From DASXHY01 sp035552155 (GTDB lineage Bacteria; Verrucomicrobiota; Verrucomicrobiia; Limisphaerales; DASXHY01): a stretch of 64,000 bases of DNA. Positions 60,260-64,000 of the stretch are shown here, piece by piece. The stretch's first letter is position 1; each line of letters starts with the position of its first letter. Below the pieces are notes generated by a model, which saw only the letters and a program-made list of their open reading frames with translations, was not told the DNA's origin and searched no databases. The translations under genes were made by a program, and so were the position numbers. The DNA lies in the NCBI GenBank assembly GCA_035552155.1, contig DASZLX010000043.1, positions 124,001 to 188,000 on the forward strand, in the 5' to 3' direction.

Positions 60260-60427
60260 AAGCGGTAATATGATTCATTCAGCGCCAAGACGCAAAGCCC
60301 GGAGGAGCCAACGTGAGGAGCTCTGACTTTGTTCTTTCGGAAAAGTTTTTGGCATGCGCCCTTTATGAGTGTTCAACGTTAATCGGAAGCTTGAAACACC
60401 GCGCGAACGTCCTTAGCCTTTCACCTG

Positions 60428-61306
60428 ATGAACGTGTTGCAAGATTCATTGCTCGAATTGATCCGCCGCACCTCCACGGAAATTCCGGACGACGTGCATA
60501 AAGCCATTCTCGATTCGCTCGAGCAGGAGAAAAAAGGAACCATCGCCGAGAGCGCGATGAAAATCATCGATCAAAACATCGCGCTCGCGAAGAACAAATC
60601 CCAACCCATCTGCCAGGACACCGGCAGCATCATTTTTTACGTGGATTGCCCCATCGGTTACGACCAGATCGCGTTTGAGGAAGCCGCGCGCGAGGCGGTG
60701 AAGCTGGCGACCAAAAAAGGTTATCTCCGCCAGAATTCCGTGGATTCCATCACCGGCAAAAACGACGGCACCAACCTCGGACCCGGCTCGCCGACCGTTC
60801 ATTTTCATCAGCATCGCTCGCCGGAAATCAGCGTGCGGCTCGTGCTGAAAGGCGGCGGCTGCGAAAACGTGGGCGCGCAATATTCGTTGCCGAACGAAAA
60901 GCTTAAGGCCAATCGCGATCTCGACGGCTGCCGAAAAGCGATTTTGGACGCCGTGTTGCAGGCACAGGGCAAAGGCTGCGGTCCGGGAATTCTCGGCGTG
61001 TGCATCGGCGGCGACCGCGCCACCGGCTATGAGCATTCCAAGCAACAACTCCTGCGCAAACTCGACGACCGCAACTCGAATCTCGAACTCGACAAACTCG
61101 AACAAGACATCGTCGGCACCGCCAATAAACTCGGCATCGGCCCCATGGGTTTCGGCGGCAAAACCACGTTGCTGGGGACGAAGATTGGCGTGTTGAACCG
61201 ATTGCCGGCGTCGTATTTCGTCAGCGTGAGCTATATGTGCTGGGCATACCGCAGGCAGGGGGTAGCATTGGCTGCGGATGGGAAGATTGAAAAGTGGTTG
61301 TACTAA
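60428..61306 (+). CDS. Class I fumarase / tartrate dehydratase alpha subunit
   Basis: A 292-aa 4Fe-4S hydro-lyase subunit. Conserved Cys in QPICQDTGSIIFYVDCP, KGGGCENVG and GCGPGILGVCIGGDRATGYE. Together with the following beta subunit it forms a two-subunit fumarase-type enzyme; L-tartrate dehydratase (TtdAB) has the same organisation and cannot be excluded. ATG 60428 starts MNVLQDSLLELIRR. The stop is 11 bp before the beta start. Confidence 0.93.
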   Translation: MNVLQDSLLELIRRTSTEIPDDVHKAILDSLEQEKKGTIAESAMKIIDQNIALAKNKSQPICQDTGSIIFYVDCPIGYDQIAFEEAAREAVKLATKKGYLRQNSVDSITGKNDGTNLGPGSPTVHFHQHRSPEISVRLVLKGGGCENVGAQYSLPNEKLKANRDLDGCRKAILDAVLQAQGKGCGPGILGVCIGGDRATGYEHSKQQLLRKLDDRNSNLELDKLEQDIVGTANKLGIGPMGFGGKTTLLGTKIGVLNRLPASYFVSVSYMCWAYRRQGVALAADGKIEKWLY

Positions 61307-61317
61307 CCCTTGTTATT

Positions 61318-61893
61318 ATGTTGAACCTCACTTTTCCATTTACTGAAGAAAAAATCCGCTCGCTCAAAGTGGGCGATGAAGTCTTGATCACCGGCACACT
61401 GTTCACCGGGCGCGATGCCGTCCATAAATATTTGCACGACGGCGGCAAGCTGCCGGCAGGTGTGAATTTGCAGGACGGGATTCTTTATCATTGTGGACCG
61501 GTGGTCATCAAGGATGAGCAGGGGAACTGGCAATGCACTGCCGCCGGTCCCACCACTTCCATTCGCGAGGAGCCATATCAGTGGCAGGTGATTCGCGATT
61601 TCGGTTTGCGCGGCGTGATTGGCAAGGGCGGCATGGGCGATAAAACGCTCGCGGCCTGCAAGGAACACGGCTGTGTTTATTTGCACGCCATCGGCGGCGC
61701 GGCGCAGGTGCTCGCGCAATGCATCAAACGCGTGCGCAACGTCCATATGATGGAACAATTCGGCGCGCCGGAAGCCATCTGGGAATTCGAAGTCGAAAAT
61801 TTCCCCGCCGTCGTCACGATGGATTCCCACGGCGGCTCGTTGCACAAGGAAGTTCTGGCCGCCAGCCAGGCCGAACTGGCTCGCCATATTTAG
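61318..61893 (+). CDS. Class I fumarase / tartrate dehydratase beta subunit
   Basis: A 191-aa swivel-domain subunit: VGDEVLITGTLFTGRDAVHK, ILYHCGPVV, CTAAGPTTSIREEPYQ, GVIGKGGMGDKTLAACKEHG and VTMDSHGGSLHKEV, all typical of the C-terminal part of FumA/TtdB. ATG 61318 is the start that begins at the conserved LNLTFPFTEEKI. It partners the preceding alpha subunit and is followed by a hairpin at its stop. Confidence 0.93.
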   Translation: MLNLTFPFTEEKIRSLKVGDEVLITGTLFTGRDAVHKYLHDGGKLPAGVNLQDGILYHCGPVVIKDEQGNWQCTAAGPTTSIREEPYQWQVIRDFGLRGVIGKGGMGDKTLAACKEHGCVYLHAIGGAAQVLAQCIKRVRNVHMMEQFGAPEAIWEFEVENFPAVVTMDSHGGSLHKEVLAASQAELARHI

Positions 61894-61960
61894 GATTTAC
61901 GATTGACGATTTACGAGCGTGTGGAAAGGCCAGACGCTCGTAAATCGCATATCGTAAATC
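61894..61960. repeat. Hairpin of inverted heptanucleotide repeats, likely two-way terminator
   Basis: CGATTTACGAGCGT (61907-61920) pairs perfectly with ACGCTCGTAAATCG (61934-61947), and GATTTACGAT (61894-61903) with ATCGTAAATC (61951-61960). Units are ATTTACG or ATTGACG and their inverse. It lies between convergent genes. Confidence 0.85.
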
Positions 61961-61966
61961 GAAAAT

Positions 61967-62398
61967 TCACGGCGCATCAATCAGATCAATTCTCCGCTGA
62001 TGCCGTCCGCCTTCGAACGGCGTCGTCAACCACACCTTTACGATTTCCAGCGCCATTTCCAAAGTCACCATCCGCTGCCCGATGGAAATAACGTTCGCGT
62101 TATTGTGCTCGCGGCCGAGTCGCGCGGATTCGAGGTTCCAGCAAAGCGCGCAGCGCACGCCCTTGACTCGATTCGCCACGATCGCTTCGCCGTTTCCCGA
62201 CCCGCCCAGCACGATGCCGCGCTCGCATTCACCGCTCGCCACCGCCTCGGCCGTGGGCCGGATGAAGAGCGGATAATCGACGGCCGCCTCGGAATTCGTG
62301 CCGAAATCCCGGACCTCATGGCCCAGATTGCGGAGGAAATCTTTTATCTTTTCTTTGTACTGAAAGCCGGCGTGGTCAGAACCGATGGCGATTTTCAT
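61967..62398 (-). CDS. rpiB: Ribose-5-phosphate isomerase B
   Basis: A 143-aa pentose-phosphate isomerase (RpiB/LacAB family). Shows IAIGSDHAGFQYKEKIKDFL, VDYPLF, the catalytic Cys region ERGIVLGGSGNGEAIVANRV, VRCALCWN and EHNNANVISIGQRMV. ATG 62398 (MKIAIGSDHAG) is the family start. Here the usual GICGTG strand is GGSGNG, as in the actinobacterial type, which uses another base than the Cys. Confidence 0.93.
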   Translation of the reverse strand: MKIAIGSDHAGFQYKEKIKDFLRNLGHEVRDFGTNSEAAVDYPLFIRPTAEAVASGECERGIVLGGSGNGEAIVANRVKGVRCALCWNLESARLGREHNNANVISIGQRMVTLEMALEIVKVWLTTPFEGGRHQRRIDLIDAP

Positions 62399-62509
62399 GT
62401 AATTCTTTTTTGAGCATCGCATGAAGAAATAAATTCCGCGAGCGTAATTCGACTCGGTTGCGGAAACGCCCCCATTGACTCAAAAACCAAAGCGCGGTCA
62501 ATTCCCTCC

Positions 62510-63493
62510 ATGCGAGCCATGTTGCTGGAACAACCGCGAACCGCCCTTCGCCTTGCGGACATAGCTCCGCCGAAACCGGGAGCTGGCCAAGTGCTTATCC
62601 AGGTCCGCGCCTGCGCAGTTTGCCGGACGGATCTGCACGTGGTCGATGGTGAACTGCGGCACCCCAAACTGCCGCTTGTGCCGGGGCACGAAATCGTCGG
62701 CACCGTGGTGGAGGCGGGTTTGGGCGCGAACTGGTTCCACGTCGGCGCGCGCGTAGGTGTGCCGTGGCTGGGATGGACTTGCGGGGAATGCGCCTTCTGC
62801 CTGTCCGACCGCGAGAACCTTTGCGATCGCGCGCGTTTCACCGGTTACACGCTCGACGGCGGCTACGCGGAATTTGTGACGGCGGATGAACGGTTTTGTT
62901 TTCCCATCCCGCAAAATTGTTCCGACGCCGAAGCCGCTCCCATGCTCTGTGCGGGATTGATTGGCTATCGTTCCCTTTTGAAAACCGGGAACTCCCGCCG
63001 CATCGGTCTTTACGGTTTCGGCGCGGCGGCGCACATCATCACGCAGGTCGCGCGCTACCAGGGCCGCCAAATTTATGCGTTCACGCGGCCCGGCGACCTC
63101 GCGGGCCAGCAATTCGCGAAAACCGTCGGCGCGATTTGGGCCGGTGATTCGGACACGACGCCACCGGAACCACTCGACGCGGCGATTATTTTCGCGCCCG
63201 TCGGAGAGTTGGTGCCGCGCGCGCTGAAAGCACTCAACAAGGGCGGAGTGGTCGTGTGCGGCGGGATTCACATGAGTGACATCCCGTCTTTTCCCTACGA
63301 CTTGCTTTGGAACGAACGCAGCGTGTGTTCCGTCGCCAATCTGACCCGTCGTGACGGCAAGGAATTTTTCCTGATTGCGCCGCGCGTGCCGGTGAAAACC
63401 ACTGTGGAGACATTTCCGCTGGAAAAAGCCAATGAAGCGCTGGCTGCTTTGCGTGCAGGGAAAATCAGGGGTGCCGCGGTCCTGGTGCCGTGA
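62510..63493 (+). CDS. Zinc-dependent alcohol dehydrogenase, AdhA-like
   Basis: A 327-aa medium-chain dehydrogenase. Catalytic zinc: CAVCRTDLH and GHEIVG; structural zinc: CGECAFCLSDRENLC. NAD(P) site GLYGFGAAAHII. The YTLDGGYAEF strand and length are typical for the single-chain primary alcohol dehydrogenase branch. Monocistronic. Confidence 0.9.
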   Translation: MRAMLLEQPRTALRLADIAPPKPGAGQVLIQVRACAVCRTDLHVVDGELRHPKLPLVPGHEIVGTVVEAGLGANWFHVGARVGVPWLGWTCGECAFCLSDRENLCDRARFTGYTLDGGYAEFVTADERFCFPIPQNCSDAEAAPMLCAGLIGYRSLLKTGNSRRIGLYGFGAAAHIITQVARYQGRQIYAFTRPGDLAGQQFAKTVGAIWAGDSDTTPPEPLDAAIIFAPVGELVPRALKALNKGGVVVCGGIHMSDIPSFPYDLLWNERSVCSVANLTRRDGKEFFLIAPRVPVKTTVETFPLEKANEALAALRAGKIRGAAVLVP

Positions 63494-63602
63494 TTTGGAA
63501 CAGGGGGAAGCAAGCTGAGGAAGGACTTTGTTTCGGTAGCCTTCTGTTCAAACCGGTTTTCCTCTGCTGGTGAAAAATTGAAATTCCGATTATACCTTCG
63601 CC

Positions 63603-64000
63603 GTGAAATCCGCGATTCGCGTCGCTGCGCCACCGCCCAAGCCGTTGATGGTTTACGACGGCGACTGCTGCTTTTGCACGGTCTGGATACACCGCTGGCA
63701 ATGCGCCACCGGCGAGCGCGTGGATTATTTGCCGTCGCAGGACCCGCAAATCGCGGAACGATTTCCCGAAATTCCGCGTTCGGCATTCGATTCCTCTGTG
63801 CAATTGATAGAACCCGACGGTTCCGTGCACAGCGGGTCCGAAGCGGTTTTTCAATCGCTGGCGCACAACCCCGACTTCCGCTGGCTGCTGGATTTATACC
63901 AGGTCTTCCCCCCCTTCGCGCCCGTGACGGAATGGGGTTACCGGCTGCTTGCGCATCATCGGACATTTTTCTCCCGGGCCACGAAGATTCTCTGGGGCCG
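63603..64000 (+). CDS. DCC-family (DUF393) thiol-disulfide oxidoreductase-like protein, 3'-truncated
   Basis: The frame opens at GTG 63603 and runs off the window end (about 132 codons). The DCC signature is complete: LMVYDGDCCFCTVWIHRW, followed by FDSSVQLIEPDGSVHSGSEA and the LLDLYQVFPPFAPV helix. DCC proteins have a CxxC-like redox site and are often extended by a membrane domain; the 3' part is outside the window, so this cannot be seen. Confidence 0.85.
   Translation, partial: MKSAIRVAAPPPKPLMVYDGDCCFCTVWIHRWQCATGERVDYLPSQDPQIAERFPEIPRSAFDSSVQLIEPDGSVHSGSEAVFQSLAHNPDFRWLLDLYQVFPPFAPVTEWGYRLLAHHRTFFSRATKILWG

Noticed and set aside
60271..60310. Repeat resembling CGCCAAGACGCAAAG between the fumarase operons
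   Set aside because: Only a short match to a dispersed-repeat motif I remember, without an inverted partner here; too weak to annotate.

Overview
The window is a GC-rich, almost fully coded chromosome segment; no gap between genes exceeds 300 bp. The gene set fits a soil or freshwater Verrucomicrobiota, most like the Pedosphaera/Limisphaera lineage. This assignment is inferred from gene style: DUF1559-type pseudopilins, very large secreted glycan-active proteins with FN3/LamG/Ig-like modules, a C-terminal module ending in FYR, squalene-hopene cyclase, and many dispersed palindromic repeats. No rRNA or tRNA gene was seen.

Region 1 (1-31.4 kb) is a secreted glycan-utilisation region. It holds two GH92 alpha-mannosidases, an MFS sugar-acid-type transporter, a LacI regulator with a palindrome over its own start, a cupin, and a kelch/galactose-oxidase-like protein. 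Next come a NarL-type response regulator with a giant propeller sensor kinase, a GH13 alpha-amylase, two pseudopilins, a four-module glycan-binding-like secreted protein and a second, 1180-aa GH13 protein. Inside it lies an operon of two TPR-SGNH membrane proteins bracketing a 49-aa DUF5989 protein.

Region 2 (31.6-44.8 kb) is housekeeping: a PaaK-like adenylate-forming enzyme, a HAD-Nudix fusion, folB, a CBS protein, hisS, an HU-like protein, pyrD, shc, a dapF homologue, a VanY-type peptidase, dapA, dapB, folK and maf.

Region 3 (45-50.5 kb) is a haem operon (hemE, hemN, two small ORFs, hemG/hemY, hemH). Region 4 (50.5-58.1 kb) has a PaoABC-like periplasmic molybdo-aldehyde oxidoreductase operon with a small Cys-containing ORF, then small envelope proteins (DUF1326-like, DUF2959-like, two tiny membrane proteins) and a GDSL hydrolase. 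Region 5 (58.2-64 kb) has a REP-associated transposase between inverted repeats, a class II fumarase, a divergent two-subunit class I fumarase, rpiB, an alcohol dehydrogenase and a truncated DCC-family gene.

The most unusual feature is the number of short repeats that have entered coding sequence while keeping the frame. A 75-bp hairpin (exactly 25 codons) sits in dapF, a 7-nt tandem array lies in pyrD, palindromes displace the signal peptide of the alpha-amylase, and a REP supplies the stop codon of fumC. Separately, the DapF homologue has serine at both positions where the family has its catalytic cysteines.
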